Assembly: GCF_019134595.1 (NCBI RefSeq)
Contig: NZ_CP077771.1
Span: 248,001 to 312,000, forward strand
Reading direction: 5' to 3'
Length of the DNA stretch: 64,000 nt
From: Pseudoalteromonas shioyasakiensis
Lineage (GTDB): Bacteria; Pseudomonadota; Gammaproteobacteria; Enterobacterales; Alteromonadaceae
Shown: piece by piece, positions 27,904-37,251 of the stretch
How the letters are laid out: every line of letters begins with the position of its first letter
Position numbering within the stretch: position 1 is the stretch's first letter
Notes under the pieces: model-generated
What the model saw: the letters and a program-made list of their open reading frames with translations, nothing else
Told to the model about the DNA's origin: nothing
Databases searched by the model: none
Translations under genes and position numbers: made by a program

Positions 27904-29022
27904 ATGTTTTCAGAATCTCCTATTAAACGCAGAAAATCGACCCGTATTAACGTAGGTAACGTGCCAATTGGTGATGGTGCGCCAATTGCCGTTCAGTCGA
28001 TGACTAACACCAACACCCTAGATATCGATGCAACGGTTGCACAAATTCAAGCTATTCAAGATGCCGGCGCCGATATTGTGCGTGTGTCTGTACCAACCAT
28101 GGAAGCAGCTGAAGCATTTAAAAGCATTAAAGAACAAGTCACTATCCCGCTGGTAACAGATATTCACTTTGATTACCGTATTGCATTAAAAGTGGCTCAG
28201 TATGGTGCTGATTGTTTACGTATTAACCCGGGTAACATTGGTAGCGAAGAGCGTATTCGTGCCGTTGTAGACTCTGCACGTGAGCATAACATCCCTATTC
28301 GTATTGGTGTTAATGGCGGTTCATTAGAGCGCGACTTACAAGAAAAATACGGTGAGCCAACGCCTGAGGCACTCCTTGAATCAGCTATGCGCCACGTTGA
28401 GATCTTACAGCGTTTAGACTTTGATCAATTTAAAGTATCTGTTAAAGCGTCAGATGTATTTTTAGCAGTCGGTGCATATCGTTTACTTGCGAAAGAAATT
28501 GACCAACCACTGCATTTAGGTATTACCGAAGCAGGTGGTATGCGCTCAGGCTCTGTTAAATCGGCTGTTGGCTTAGGTATGTTACTTGCCGAAGGCATTG
28601 GTGACACACTTCGCGTGTCACTTGCTGCCGATCCGGTACAAGAGATCAAAGTGGGTTTTGATATTTTAAAATCATTACGCATTCGCTCGCGCGGCATTAA
28701 CTTTATTGCTTGCCCGAGCTGCTCACGCCAAGAGTTTGATGTGGTAAGCACCATGAACCAGCTTGAAGAGCGCCTTGAAGACGTGGTTGAGCCTATGTCA
28801 GTGTCGGTAATTGGTTGTGTGGTAAATGGTCCTGGCGAAGCGCTGGTTAGTGATATTGGCCTTGCTGGTGCCAACCGTCGCTCTGGCTTATACATCAATG
28901 GTGAGCGCCAAAAAGCGCGTATCGATAACGATAATATTGTCGACCAACTTGAAGGCTATGTGCGTGACTTTATCGCTAAGAAAGAGAAAGAAACGCCAAT
29001 CGACATCAAAATCGTTGAATAA
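27904..29022 (+). CDS. ispG: IspG, 4-hydroxy-3-methylbut-2-enyl diphosphate synthase
   Basis: This 372-residue iron-sulfur enzyme of the MEP isoprenoid pathway converts MEcPP to HMBPP. The N-terminal barrel carries [11 protein letters not shown] and INPGNIG. The cluster-binding Cys are in [11 protein letters not shown] and [10 protein letters not shown]. Length is that of the proteobacterial family. It follows rodZ by five bases. Confidence 0.98.
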   Translation: MFSESPIKRRKSTRINVGNVPIGDGAPIAVQSMTNTNTLDIDATVAQIQAIQDAGADIVRVSVPTMEAAEAFKSIKEQVTIPLVTDIHFDYRIALKVAQYGADCLRINPGNIGSEERIRAVVDSAREHNIPIRIGVNGGSLERDLQEKYGEPTPEALLESAMRHVEILQRLDFDQFKVSVKASDVFLAVGAYRLLAKEIDQPLHLGITEAGGMRSGSVKSAVGLGMLLAEGIGDTLRVSLAADPVQEIKVGFDILKSLRIRSRGINFIACPSCSRQEFDVVSTMNQLEERLEDVVEPMSVSVIGCVVNGPGEALVSDIGLAGANRRSGLYINGERQKARIDNDNIVDQLEGYVRDFIAKKEKETPIDIKIVE

Positions 29023-29034
29023 TTCGCATATACT

Positions 29035-29060
29035 CGGCAAACCCTTGGGTTTGCCGTTTA
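29035..29060 (+). terminator. hairpin after ispG
   Basis: CGGCAAACCC (29035-29044) pairs perfectly with GGGTTTGCCG (29047-29056), followed by TTTACCTTT, a modest T tract. It may attenuate read-through into hisS. Confidence 0.5.
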
Positions 29061-29078
29061 CCTTTAGAGCCCAAACGG

Positions 29079-29084
29079 TATAAT
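29079..29084 (+). promoter_or_regulatory. candidate -10 element of hisS promoter
   Basis: A perfect TATAAT (29079-29084) lies 72 bases before the hisS start, with GTTTAC 17 bases upstream as a poor -35, overlapping the hairpin after ispG. Confidence 0.45.
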
Positions 29085-29155
29085 AGCGGGTCAATTTTTA
29101 GTTTTTCTTGAGGCGCGATTTTTTTCAGCGCAATTACAGTATTTAGGATTTATCA

Positions 29156-30430
29156 GTGGCAAAACAAATTCAGGCAGTTCGTGGTATGAACGATTGTCTG
29201 CCAGGCGATACGCAAATTTGGCAGAAAGTAGAAGACATTTTACGTGAAACAGTTTCATCGTTTGGTTATCAAGAAATTCGTTTTCCAATTGTTGAATCAA
29301 CCGACCTATTCAAGCGCTCTATCGGTGAAGTAACCGATATCGTCGAAAAAGAAATGTACACCTTTGCTGACCGTAATGGCGATAACTTGACTCTTCGCCC
29401 TGAAGGTACCGCAGTGTGTGTGCGTGCAGGTAATCAAAACGGTTTACTGTATAACCAAGAACAACGTTTATGGTACATGGGCCCGATGTTCCGTCACGAG
29501 CGTCCACAAAAAGGGCGTTACCGTCAATTCCACCAATTTGGTTTAGAAACATTCGGCATTGCCACTGCTGATATTGATGCAGAAGTTATTTTGCTGACAG
29601 CCCAATTATGGAAAGAGTTTGGTATCAGTGATCACGTTCGTCTTGAGCTTAACTCATTAGGTTCAAATGAAGCGCGTGCAGACTACCGTGATGCACTTGT
29701 TGCTTACTTAGAGCAACACGTCGATGTACTTGATGAAGACTCTAAGCGTCGGATGCACACTAATCCTTTACGTGTGTTAGACAGCAAAAACCCTGATGTA
29801 CAAGCCATTTTAACTGATGCGCCTAAACTATCTGAGCACTTAGACTCTGAATCAAAAGAACATTTTGAAAATTTATGTGAACGTTTAGACGCTGCAGGCG
29901 TCGAATACACGGTAAATGAAAAGCTTGTACGTGGCCTTGACTATTATAACCGCACCGTTTTTGAGTGGGTAACCGATAGCCTAGGCGCACAAGGGACCGT
30001 TTGTGCCGGTGGTCGTTACGATGGTCTAGTTGAACAACTTGGCGGTAAAGCAACACCAGCGGTTGGTTTTGCAATGGGTCTTGAGCGTTTAGTGTTATTA
30101 CTTCAAGCGCTAGAAAGTGTAGGTGACATCCGCCGTAGTGCTGATGTATATTTGGCAGCCATGGGCGATAAAGCCAGCATTCAAGCGCCTATCATTGCCG
30201 CTCAATTACGTAAAGATGTTGCAGGTCTACGTGTTATGGTGCACGCAGGCGGCGGCAACTTTAAAAAGCAATTAAAACGCGCAGATAAAAGCGATGCTCT
30301 AGTCGCGGTTATTATCGGCGAAGATGAATTAGAACAAGGCGTTGTGACTATTAAGTACTTACGTGAGCGTAAAGAACAAGTCACCTTAAAACTAGAAGAA
30401 GCGAAAACGCTACTAGCTGAGCTTATTTAA
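29156..30430 (+). CDS. hisS: histidyl-tRNA synthetase
   Basis: The 424-residue class II synthetase charges tRNA-His. Motif 2 ([19 protein letters not shown]), the histidine motifs [12 protein letters not shown] and [15 protein letters not shown], and motif 3 ([11 protein letters not shown]) are present, then the C-terminal anticodon-binding domain. The start is GTG (29156), in the same place as the family's [13 protein letters not shown] start, with TTAGGATT as ribosome site. Confidence 0.98.
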   Translation: MAKQIQAVRGMNDCLPGDTQIWQKVEDILRETVSSFGYQEIRFPIVESTDLFKRSIGEVTDIVEKEMYTFADRNGDNLTLRPEGTAVCVRAGNQNGLLYNQEQRLWYMGPMFRHERPQKGRYRQFHQFGLETFGIATADIDAEVILLTAQLWKEFGISDHVRLELNSLGSNEARADYRDALVAYLEQHVDVLDEDSKRRMHTNPLRVLDSKNPDVQAILTDAPKLSEHLDSESKEHFENLCERLDAAGVEYTVNEKLVRGLDYYNRTVFEWVTDSLGAQGTVCAGGRYDGLVEQLGGKATPAVGFAMGLERLVLLLQALESVGDIRRSADVYLAAMGDKASIQAPIIAAQLRKDVAGLRVMVHAGGGNFKKQLKRADKSDALVAVIIGEDELEQGVVTIKYLRERKEQVTLKLEEAKTLLAELI

Positions 30431-30454
30431 GCCCAGCTAGCAACAGAGGTAAGC

Positions 30455-31075
30455 ATGGAAATTTATTCAACAGAAGAACAACAAGAAGAAGCGATCAAAC
30501 GCTTTTTCCGTGAAAATGGTTTAGCACTTGCAATTGGTATTGTTGCAGGTTTAGGTGGTTTATATGGTTGGAAAGCTTATAACCAAAACCAAATCACCAC
30601 AGCTGAGAAAGCATCTGACTCTTTCACACAACTTGTTGAAAGCGGTGCCGTGCTAGAAAAAGCGGATACGTTTATTAAAGACAATGGCGAGTCAAGCTAC
30701 AGCACGCTAACAGCATTTGTAGCAGCGAAAGAAGCCGTTGAAAAGAATGACCTTGATGCAGCAAGCGAAAAGCTTAACTGGATCATCACCAACGAGCAAA
30801 ACCCTGAGCTTAAAGCAACGGCAACAACACGCCTTGCTCGTGTTCACCTTGCACAAAAGCAATATGAGCAAGCGCTAACAACGCTAAATGCCGAGCTTCC
30901 AGCATCATTTGCTGCTGCAGTTGCTGAATTAAGAGGCGATGTTTATGCTGCACAAGGCGACAAAGCAGAAGCACGCAGCCAATACCAAGCTGCTGCTGAT
31001 AATGGCGGCCTTGAAAACAATCCGTTATTACAAATTAAACTTGATGACTTAGCACAAACTAGCCCAGCGGCGTAA
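30455..31075 (+). CDS. yfgM: YfgM, ancillary SecYEG translocon subunit
   Basis: The 206-residue protein has the family start MEIYSTEEQQEEAIKRFFRENG, one membrane helix (about 24-42) and a periplasmic TPR region. YfgM associates with PpiD and SecYEG in periplasmic chaperone traffic. Its place between hisS and bamB is conserved, and it is nine bases before bamB. Confidence 0.93.
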   Translation: MEIYSTEEQQEEAIKRFFRENGLALAIGIVAGLGGLYGWKAYNQNQITTAEKASDSFTQLVESGAVLEKADTFIKDNGESSYSTLTAFVAAKEAVEKNDLDAASEKLNWIITNEQNPELKATATTRLARVHLAQKQYEQALTTLNAELPASFAAAVAELRGDVYAAQGDKAEARSQYQAAADNGGLENNPLLQIKLDDLAQTSPAA

Positions 31076-31084
31076 GGGGTTAAG

Positions 31085-32263
31085 ATGAAAAAGTTAACAG
31101 CGGCAACACTTGCTCTGTGTATCGCAACCCTGACTGGGTGTTCGTCAAGTGATGACGAAGATGAATTGGTACTGCCTGAAATTGTTAATCAGTTTGAGAC
31201 AGAAGTGGTTTGGCAAGAATCAGTTGGTGATGGTGTTCAGCATTATTTCTCTCGCTTAACACCGGCTATTTATAACGATGTTGTGTATGTAGCGAACCGC
31301 GAAGGTGAAGTTGAAGCCCTATCGCTTGAAAATGGCGATACGCTATGGCAAACAGATGTACGTGAAAACCCAGCCTTCTGGCCTTGGGAAACCACAGAAA
31401 GTGCCAAATTATCGGGCGGTATTTTACAAGCTTACGGCAAAATTTTCGTTGGTTCTGAGCATGGTTACTTAACCGCTCTTGACCGTGAAACTGGTGAAAT
31501 TGTTTGGCGCAAAACTATGCCAGGCGAAGTACTTGCTAAACCTGCTGCAGGCGACGGCCTAATTTTTGTAAACCTAGGCTCAGGTAAACTATTAGCTGTG
31601 CACCCAGATACAGGTGAAGAGCGCTGGAGTTTTGAACAAGAAGTTCCACCACTGACATTACGTGGTCAAAGTTCACCAACTGTAGCCAACGGCGGTGTAT
31701 TGCTAGGCCTTGAAACAGGTAAATTAAGCGTATTAATTTCTGAAAATGGTTACTCTGCGTGGAGTGCTGAAATTGCTTCTCCAAAAGGTGCGTCTGAATT
31801 TGAACGTTTGGTTGATGTAGATACACAAGCATTAATTAGCGGTCCATATGCTTATGCAATCGCCTATAATGGTAACTTAGCAGCCGTTGATATTCGTTCT
31901 GGTAATGTTGTTTGGAAACGTGAGTACAGCAGCTACCGTGATTTATCAATGGATAGCCAGTCTATCTATGTAGTTGACAGCGATGGGGTTGTTTACGGTC
32001 TAGATAAGGCATCAGGTATTGAGCGTTGGAGCCAACCGGCACTACGCGGCTGGTACTTAACAGGCCCTACCGTGGCTGGTAAGTATTTAGCACTAGGTGA
32101 CCAAGAAGGTAACCTACACTGGTTAGACAAAGAAACGGGCGAGCTTGTATCGCGCGAAGACTTTGACAGCTCAGGTTTCTTCATTGAGCCAGTTGTTGCC
32201 GGTGACAAATTGATATTATACACCCGAGATGGTGAAGTTAGCGCGGTTAAAATCCCAAACTAA
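31085..32263 (+). CDS. bamB: BamB, outer membrane assembly lipoprotein
   Basis: The 392-residue protein has a lipoprotein signal (LTGC, Cys19) and an eight-bladed propeller made of PQQ-like repeats, such as ALSLENGDTLWQTD, ALDRETGEIVWRK and AVDIRSGNVVWKRE. It is an accessory subunit of the BAM complex that inserts beta-barrel proteins. A terminator follows before der. Confidence 0.97.
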   Translation: MKKLTAATLALCIATLTGCSSSDDEDELVLPEIVNQFETEVVWQESVGDGVQHYFSRLTPAIYNDVVYVANREGEVEALSLENGDTLWQTDVRENPAFWPWETTESAKLSGGILQAYGKIFVGSEHGYLTALDRETGEIVWRKTMPGEVLAKPAAGDGLIFVNLGSGKLLAVHPDTGEERWSFEQEVPPLTLRGQSSPTVANGGVLLGLETGKLSVLISENGYSAWSAEIASPKGASEFERLVDVDTQALISGPYAYAIAYNGNLAAVDIRSGNVVWKREYSSYRDLSMDSQSIYVVDSDGVVYGLDKASGIERWSQPALRGWYLTGPTVAGKYLALGDQEGNLHWLDKETGELVSREDFDSSGFFIEPVVAGDKLILYTRDGEVSAVKIPN

Positions 32264-32290
32264 CTTACTAATAGTAAACGTTATTTTTCT

Positions 32291-32315
32291 AAGGCTTCGC
32301 TTGGCGAAGCCTTTT
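32291..32315 (+). terminator. bamB terminator
   Basis: AAGGCTTCGC (32291-32300) pairs perfectly with GCGAAGCCTT (32304-32313), followed by TTGTTGTTTTTTT. Confidence 0.8.
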
Positions 32316-32338
32316 GTTGTTTTTTTAAGAGGTAGTTT

Positions 32339-33808
32339 ATGCTTCCCGTGATCGCTCTTGTTGGGCGACCCAATGTGGGCAAATCCACATTATTTAACCG
32401 TTTAACACGTACTCGTGACGCCCTCGTAGCCGACTTTCCTGGCTTAACACGAGATAGAAAATATGGCCAAGCTGATTACGATGGCTATGAATTTATCGTG
32501 GTAGACACGGGTGGTATTGACGGTTCTGAGCAAGGTATCGAAACTGAAATGGCTGAGCAATCGCTACTAGCGATTGAAGAAGCCGATATCGTGCTATTTT
32601 TAGTTGATGCCCGCGCAGGTATGACTGCGGCTGACCAAGCTATTGCTAACCACCTTCGTAAACAACAAAAGAAATGTTTTGTTGTGGCAAACAAAGTCGA
32701 TGGTATTGATGCAGACTCATACTGTGCTGAGTTCTACCAGTTAAGCTTAGGCGAGGTGCATCACATTGCTGCAGCTCACGGCCGTGGTATCACTCAGCTA
32801 CTTGAAACAACCTTACAGCCCGTTATTGCAGAACTTGCAGGCGAAGCTGAAGAGCTTGAAGAAAGTGATGACGAACTAATTGATCTTTACAGCGAAGGTG
32901 AAGAAGGCGAAGACAACCAGCAAGCCTTTGCTGACAAGCCAGTAAAGCTTGCTATTATCGGTCGCCCTAACGTTGGTAAGTCAACACTTACAAACCGTAT
33001 CTTAGGTGAAGAACGTGTAATCGTTTACGATATGCCGGGTACCACCCGTGACTCTATCTATATTCCGATGACACGTAACGACAAAGAGTACATTCTTATT
33101 GATACAGCGGGTGTTCGCAAGCGTAAGAAAGTAAGCGATGTTGTAGAAAAATTCTCTGTGATCAAAACCCTTAAAGCGATTGAAGACGCTAACGTCGTAT
33201 TACTAGTGGTTGATGCTCGCGAAGGTATTTCTGATCAAGACTTAAGCTTATTAGGTTTTGCCTTAAACGCAGGTCGTTCATTGGTTGTTGCTGTTAACAA
33301 ATGGGACGGCCTTGACGATTACGTTAAAGAACGAATTAAGTCAGAGCTTGACCGTCGTTTAGGTTTCATCGATTTCGCACGTTTACACTTTATCTCTGCT
33401 TTACACGGCACAGGTGTGGGTCATTTATTTGAGTCAGTAGACGAAGCATACGAATCAGCAACTAAGCGTATTAGCACAGCGATGCTGCGTCGTATCATGG
33501 ATATGGCACAAGCTGATCACCAACCGCCACTTGTTCGCGGTCGTCGTGTAAAACTTAAATATGCTCACGCAGGTGGCTATAATCCACCACGTATCGTGAT
33601 CCACGGTAACCAAGTTCATGACCTACCAGATAGCTACAAGCGCTACCTAATGAACTACTACCGTAAAGCATTAGGTATTATGGGTACGCCAATCAAAATT
33701 GAATTTAGAGAAGGCGATAACCCATATGCAGGTCGCACTAACAAAGTGACCTTATCGCAAAAGCGTAAAATCCGTGCGTTTGCGAAAGAAAACCGCAACA
33801 AGTCGTAG
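32339..33808 (+). CDS. der: Der (EngA), tandem GTPase for 50S assembly
   Basis: The 489-residue protein has two G domains in a row ([14 protein letters not shown] then [15 protein letters not shown]), each with DTGG/DTAG and NKVD/NKWD motifs, an acidic linker around residues 165-200 and a C-terminal KH-like domain. Der acts in late assembly of the large ribosomal subunit. The bamB-der order is conserved. AAGAGGTAGTTT precedes the ATG. Confidence 0.98.
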   Translation: MLPVIALVGRPNVGKSTLFNRLTRTRDALVADFPGLTRDRKYGQADYDGYEFIVVDTGGIDGSEQGIETEMAEQSLLAIEEADIVLFLVDARAGMTAADQAIANHLRKQQKKCFVVANKVDGIDADSYCAEFYQLSLGEVHHIAAAHGRGITQLLETTLQPVIAELAGEAEELEESDDELIDLYSEGEEGEDNQQAFADKPVKLAIIGRPNVGKSTLTNRILGEERVIVYDMPGTTRDSIYIPMTRNDKEYILIDTAGVRKRKKVSDVVEKFSVIKTLKAIEDANVVLLVVDAREGISDQDLSLLGFALNAGRSLVVAVNKWDGLDDYVKERIKSELDRRLGFIDFARLHFISALHGTGVGHLFESVDEAYESATKRISTAMLRRIMDMAQADHQPPLVRGRRVKLKYAHAGGYNPPRIVIHGNQVHDLPDSYKRYLMNYYRKALGIMGTPIKIEFREGDNPYAGRTNKVTLSQKRKIRAFAKENRNKS

Positions 33809-33831
33809 TTTCTTCGTAAGCATTAAGTATT

Positions 33832-33868
33832 AAAAAAACCTTGTGAGTATGACTTACAAGGTTTTTTT
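33832..33868 (+). terminator. der terminator
   Basis: AACCTTGTGAGT pairs with ACTTACAAGGTT around an ATG loop (one G-T wobble), with a T run from 33862. Confidence 0.85.
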
Positions 33869-33921
33869 ATTGCTAAAACTATGCTTTATTTAATAAACGA
33901 ACAATAAATAGAGCAGCATAA

Positions 33922-34302
33922 ATGGACTTTTTAAGTCAGGTTATTTACGTCGATAACGTAGAAGAAGTACTCGACTTTTACTATCAAGCATTTGGTTTAA
34001 ATACCAACCATATCAGTGACGATGCTGAGTACGGTGAACTTGTTACAGGATCAATTAAACTTGCTTTTGCAACCCACCCGCATGCGCAATCATACTTCAA
34101 GCAAGGGTATATTCGCGCCCATCCTAAGCAGCCTGCGCTTGGCTTTGAGCTAAGATTCAGCTGCCATAATTTAGTCGAAAGTTACGATAAAGCTGTGCTG
34201 GCTGGCGCTGAGCCATTATGCCCGCCCACTAAAAAAGACGCCCAGCATTATGCGTATGTTCGCGCTATTGAAGGGACTTTAGTGTGTTTATTAGAAGATT
34301 AG
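33922..34302 (+). CDS. VOC (glyoxalase/bleomycin-resistance) superfamily protein
   Basis: The 126-residue protein has a single VOC fold: LSQVIYVDNVEEVLDFYYQAFGL at the start, SIKLAFATH, and GAEPLCPPTKKDA leading to the final strand. Metal ligands and substrate are not clear. Its last four bases overlap the stop of the convergent OhrR-like gene. Confidence 0.8.
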   Translation: MDFLSQVIYVDNVEEVLDFYYQAFGLNTNHISDDAEYGELVTGSIKLAFATHPHAQSYFKQGYIRAHPKQPALGFELRFSCHNLVESYDKAVLAGAEPLCPPTKKDAQHYAYVRAIEGTLVCLLED

Positions 34303-34724
34303 CTTTTTGTCAGGTCAGTATGCAGCTCAAGGGTTAACTCGCGTAATAACTCGATTCGCTCCAAACTCATATTTGAGCGTGCCATTAACTTAGCCGTTAA
34401 TTCTTCAGCATCAACTTTAAGTTGCATGCCCTGCTCTGTTAACGAAATTACTTTTTTACGCTCATCTTCACTTGAAACCTGACGCGTTAATAAACCTTTT
34501 GTCTCTAGGCGCTTAACTATCGGTGTTAAGGTGCCAGAATCGAGGTGAGTATCATGAGAAAGTGCTTTTAAACTCACTTGATTATTATACCAAAGCGAAT
34601 GCATCACAATATATTGTGGATAGGTTAAGTCATAAGCTTCTAGGATTGGTCGAAACGCTCTGATCAACGCATTTGTTGCACTGTATAAAGTGAAACATAC
34701 ATTGTCTGATAAGTTGTTGCTCAT
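34299..34724 (-). CDS. MarR-family regulator, OhrR-like peroxide sensor
   Basis: The 141-residue winged-helix protein matches OhrR at its start: LSDNVCFTLYSATNALIRAF and LTYPQYIVMHSLW, with the reactive Cys at residue 10. The DNA-binding part is SLKALSHDTHLDSGTLTPIVKRLETKGL, with the wing SSEDERKKVISLTEQG. OhrR-type proteins release DNA when organic peroxides oxidise this Cys. No Ohr peroxidase is adjacent; the divergent neighbour is an MDR reductase, the probable target. Confidence 0.87.
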   Translation of the reverse strand: MSNNLSDNVCFTLYSATNALIRAFRPILEAYDLTYPQYIVMHSLWYNNQVSLKALSHDTHLDSGTLTPIVKRLETKGLLTRQVSSEDERKKVISLTEQGMQLKVDAEELTAKLMARSNMSLERIELLRELTLELHTDLTKS

Positions 34725-34771
34725 GCTGCTACCCTAAACTGAAATACAGCCGTATTATTGCCTTAATTTAG

Positions 34772-34866
34772 TTTGCGCGCAAATTATTTTACGACGTTCT
34801 ATTGCCTTTTATAGTAAAGACCATTAAATTGCTCACAAATAGTTTGCGCACAAATATTTTGCGCGG
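34772..34866. promoter_or_regulatory. two palindromic MarR/OhrR-type operators in divergent spacer
   Basis: TTTGCGCGCAAA (34772-34783, perfect palindrome) and TTTGCGCACAAA (34843-34854, one break) lie between the OhrR-like gene and the MDR gene, with a further half-site TTTTGCGCGG at 34857-34866. Their centres are 71 bases apart. Such near-identical palindromes in a divergent spacer are the usual targets of the adjacent MarR-type regulator. Confidence 0.6.
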
Positions 34867-34901
34867 TTAATTAATTCTAATCTAGCAGATTCGAGGTTTA
34901 T

Positions 34902-35900
34902 ATGGCTACAAGTCAACAAATTCATTTAGTTTCACGCCCAACAGGTGTACCAACACAGGCTAATTTTGCGCAGGTAGACGTATCACTTCCTGATTTGAAC
35001 GACGGCGAAGTGTTAATTAAAAATACCTGGATGTCAGTTGACCCCTATATGCGTCCACGCATGATTGATCGTAAATCATATATCGCGCCATTTAACTTAA
35101 ACGAAGTAATGGATGCCGGTGCCATCGGCGAAGTGATTGAATCGCGCAATAAGGACTTTCCAGTAGGAAGCAAAGTGAGTCATATTAGCGGCTGGCGTAC
35201 CATGCACATTAGCGATGGCAGCGATTTAACCCTACTACCTAGTGTACCACTACCAGACCAACTGTTTTTAAGTACTATGGGTATGACCGGGTTAACAGCA
35301 TGGGCAGGTTTAACAAAGGTAATTAGCCTAAAAGAAACTGATACCGTGTTTGTTTCAGCTGCATCAGGCGCTGTAGGTAGCGTTGTTTGCCAAGTTGCTA
35401 AGCTAAAAGGCTGTAAAGTGATTGCTTCGGTTGGCTCTGACGAAAAAGCACAAATGGTTAAAGCGTTTGGTGTTGATGCTGTAATTAACTATAAAACGGT
35501 AGCAAACCTAACAGAAGCTCTTGAACAAGCGGCACCACAAGGCATTGATGTGTACTTTGAAAACGTAGGTGGCGATCATCTTGAAGCGGCACTCAATGTA
35601 ATGAACGATTACGGCCGTATTCCTGTATGTGGCATGATCTCAGGTTACAATAACGACACTGCACAGCAAGGGCCAAGCAACCTGTTTTATATCAACTCGA
35701 AAAAGCTCACCATGCAAGGCTTTATCGTGATTGATTACTTTGATCAGTTCCCTGAGTTTATTGAACAAATGGGCGTATGGATCAGCGAAGGTAAAATTAA
35801 ATCTGAAGAAACGGTTTACCATGGCATTGAAAATGCCGTTGATGCATTTCTTGGCCTGTTCGAAGGTAAAAATAAAGGAAAAATGCTGGTTAAACTTTAA
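34902..35900 (+). CDS. NADP-dependent MDR oxidoreductase (CurA/leukotriene B4 dehydrogenase type)
   Basis: The 332-residue zinc-independent MDR enzyme probably reduces the C=C bond of enones and enals using NADPH. Signatures are WMSVDPYMRPRM at the start, MTGLTAWAGL, the nucleotide motif AASGAVGSVVCQVAKLKG and YFENVGGDHLEAAL. E. coli CurA is a relative. It is divergent from the OhrR-like gene and ends in a terminator. Induction by electrophiles or peroxides is inferred from that neighbour. Confidence 0.9.
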   Translation: MATSQQIHLVSRPTGVPTQANFAQVDVSLPDLNDGEVLIKNTWMSVDPYMRPRMIDRKSYIAPFNLNEVMDAGAIGEVIESRNKDFPVGSKVSHISGWRTMHISDGSDLTLLPSVPLPDQLFLSTMGMTGLTAWAGLTKVISLKETDTVFVSAASGAVGSVVCQVAKLKGCKVIASVGSDEKAQMVKAFGVDAVINYKTVANLTEALEQAAPQGIDVYFENVGGDHLEAALNVMNDYGRIPVCGMISGYNNDTAQQGPSNLFYINSKKLTMQGFIVIDYFDQFPEFIEQMGVWISEGKIKSEETVYHGIENAVDAFLGLFEGKNKGKMLVKL

Positions 35901-35916
35901 CACTTAATAACTAATA

Positions 35917-35953
35917 AAGCCTGTATCTTAGTTGGTACAGGCTTCTTATTTTC
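35917..35953. terminator. terminator between convergent MDR and zinc-ribbon genes
   Basis: AAGCCTGTA (35917-35925) pairs perfectly with TACAGGCTT (35936-35944), then CTTATTTT on the plus strand. Confidence 0.75.
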
Positions 35954-36467
35954 AGTCATTCAAAATCGATAAATAGGCAAGTTCTGCTAGTTTTTCTAAT
36001 GATGACGTTGCATTAGACTCAGGCTTTTCAGCATGAACTGAGTAGCGCCTTTTTGGGGTTTTAACTTGAATAAAACCATGATTATTGGCCATATCAATAC
36101 GCAGCATTTCACGTTCTTTTGGCGTTAAATGATTTTCATGGATCTTTTCAAGCTCACCATGATCAAGCCAAATAGCAGCACAGTTTGGACATTCGTCTAT
36201 TTCAACCACTTTTAGTGGCGTAAAAAAGCGTCGCATCATCACCACGTCAGGGCAATTCGGGCAATTAATTCGCTTTGCTAAATCAACACATTCTGTTGGC
36301 AGGGTTTGTAAATGAGCCACCAGCACTTGCGCTGGTTTTAAGCTCGGATCGCTAAAGTGAAATATTTGTCGGTTATCAAAAAATACGCCACCGCTTTTTG
36401 ATAAATACACGTTAACGTCGCCAATGCTCACTGCTTCAAGGGCTGTTTTAGTACGCGGACAAAACAT
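35952..36467 (-). CDS. zinc-ribbon (zf-TFIIB type) protein
   Basis: The 171-residue protein has one complete zf-TFIIB ribbon: CPNCPDVVMM followed by VVEIDECPNCAAIWLDHGELEKI (about residues 69-112). A first, degenerate ribbon begins MFCPRTK. The C-terminal half is basic and helical. Role unknown; such proteins are often DNA- or protein-binding accessories. The DUF4202 gene ends 22 bases upstream on the same strand, so the two are probably cotranscribed. Confidence 0.8.
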   Translation of the reverse strand: MFCPRTKTALEAVSIGDVNVYLSKSGGVFFDNRQIFHFSDPSLKPAQVLVAHLQTLPTECVDLAKRINCPNCPDVVMMRRFFTPLKVVEIDECPNCAAIWLDHGELEKIHENHLTPKEREMLRIDMANNHGFIQVKTPKRRYSVHAEKPESNATSSLEKLAELAYLSILND

Positions 36468-36489
36468 AGTACATCCTTGTTTTTTTTAA

Positions 36490-37077
36490 TTAACTTAGCG
36501 CTTTTGTAATTAACGGTTTAAGCGGCTCAGGTAAGCTGATGTTACCAGCTAATACAAAGTCATGTGCTTCATCTGACATTTTTTGCCATGTTTTACGAAT
36601 AATACCCAACCATTTTTGCTCATCGTAGTCAGGCTTACTACTTGCAAAATCAAGCATGTAATGCTCAATAAACACAAGGCTTGCGATGTCTTCAATCAAT
36701 TGGCTATCGGGGTTTCGTTTTATGTTCTTTTTAGCAACGGCTGCGTATACGCGCTCACATTCTTCCGGTGCGTAACCCGCCGTTTTCATAAGGGCTGTTA
36801 CACGCTCGGCATGAAAATCATATAAAGCCGTACGCCATTGATAATAACCTTGCTTACCCATAGGAAAATCACTGCGAGGAGAGCGCCAACGCTCAATATG
36901 TTGTCCTCGCGCAGCAATGCGCATCAACTCATCGGCTTGGGGATTAAAGCGGTTTAGCATGTCGGTCATACGCATTGCGTATAGTGACTCTTTTGCTAGC
37001 TCTTGATCATCTTGTTTTACACGATTTGGATCGACAGCATTCGCTGCATCTATCGCTTTTATAACGGCTTGGTACAT
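36490..37077 (-). CDS. DUF4202 family protein
   Basis: The 195-residue soluble protein fits DUF4202: AIDAANAVDPN near the start, MLNRFNPQADELMRIAARGQHIERW and RSDFPMGKQGYYQWR in the middle, and EDIASLVFIEHYM later. The conserved His and Arg in ARGQHIERW may form an active site, but no activity is known to me. The frame extends to a TTG at 37104, but the ATG at 37077 matches where the family begins. Confidence 0.82.
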   Translation of the reverse strand: MYQAVIKAIDAANAVDPNRVKQDDQELAKESLYAMRMTDMLNRFNPQADELMRIAARGQHIERWRSPRSDFPMGKQGYYQWRTALYDFHAERVTALMKTAGYAPEECERVYAAVAKKNIKRNPDSQLIEDIASLVFIEHYMLDFASSKPDYDEQKWLGIIRKTWQKMSDEAHDFVLAGNISLPEPLKPLITKALS

Positions 37078-37251
37078 AGTGTTTAATCTTACTTGTGCTT
37101 GCAATTCATTGTATTTAGGTACAATTATTTTTTTAACTTGCTAAAAATTCAACTAAAATTCTAGCTCTTCGCTAGACAATCAGTTAACCCTAAACTAGTA
37201 TTTTTAAAAACGAGCTTAGTACTTAAATACCCACTCAATTCAGGGACGCCA

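Noticed and set aside
28425..28898. Long opposite-strand frame within ispG
   Set aside because: It is a shadow of the strongly conserved ispG frame.
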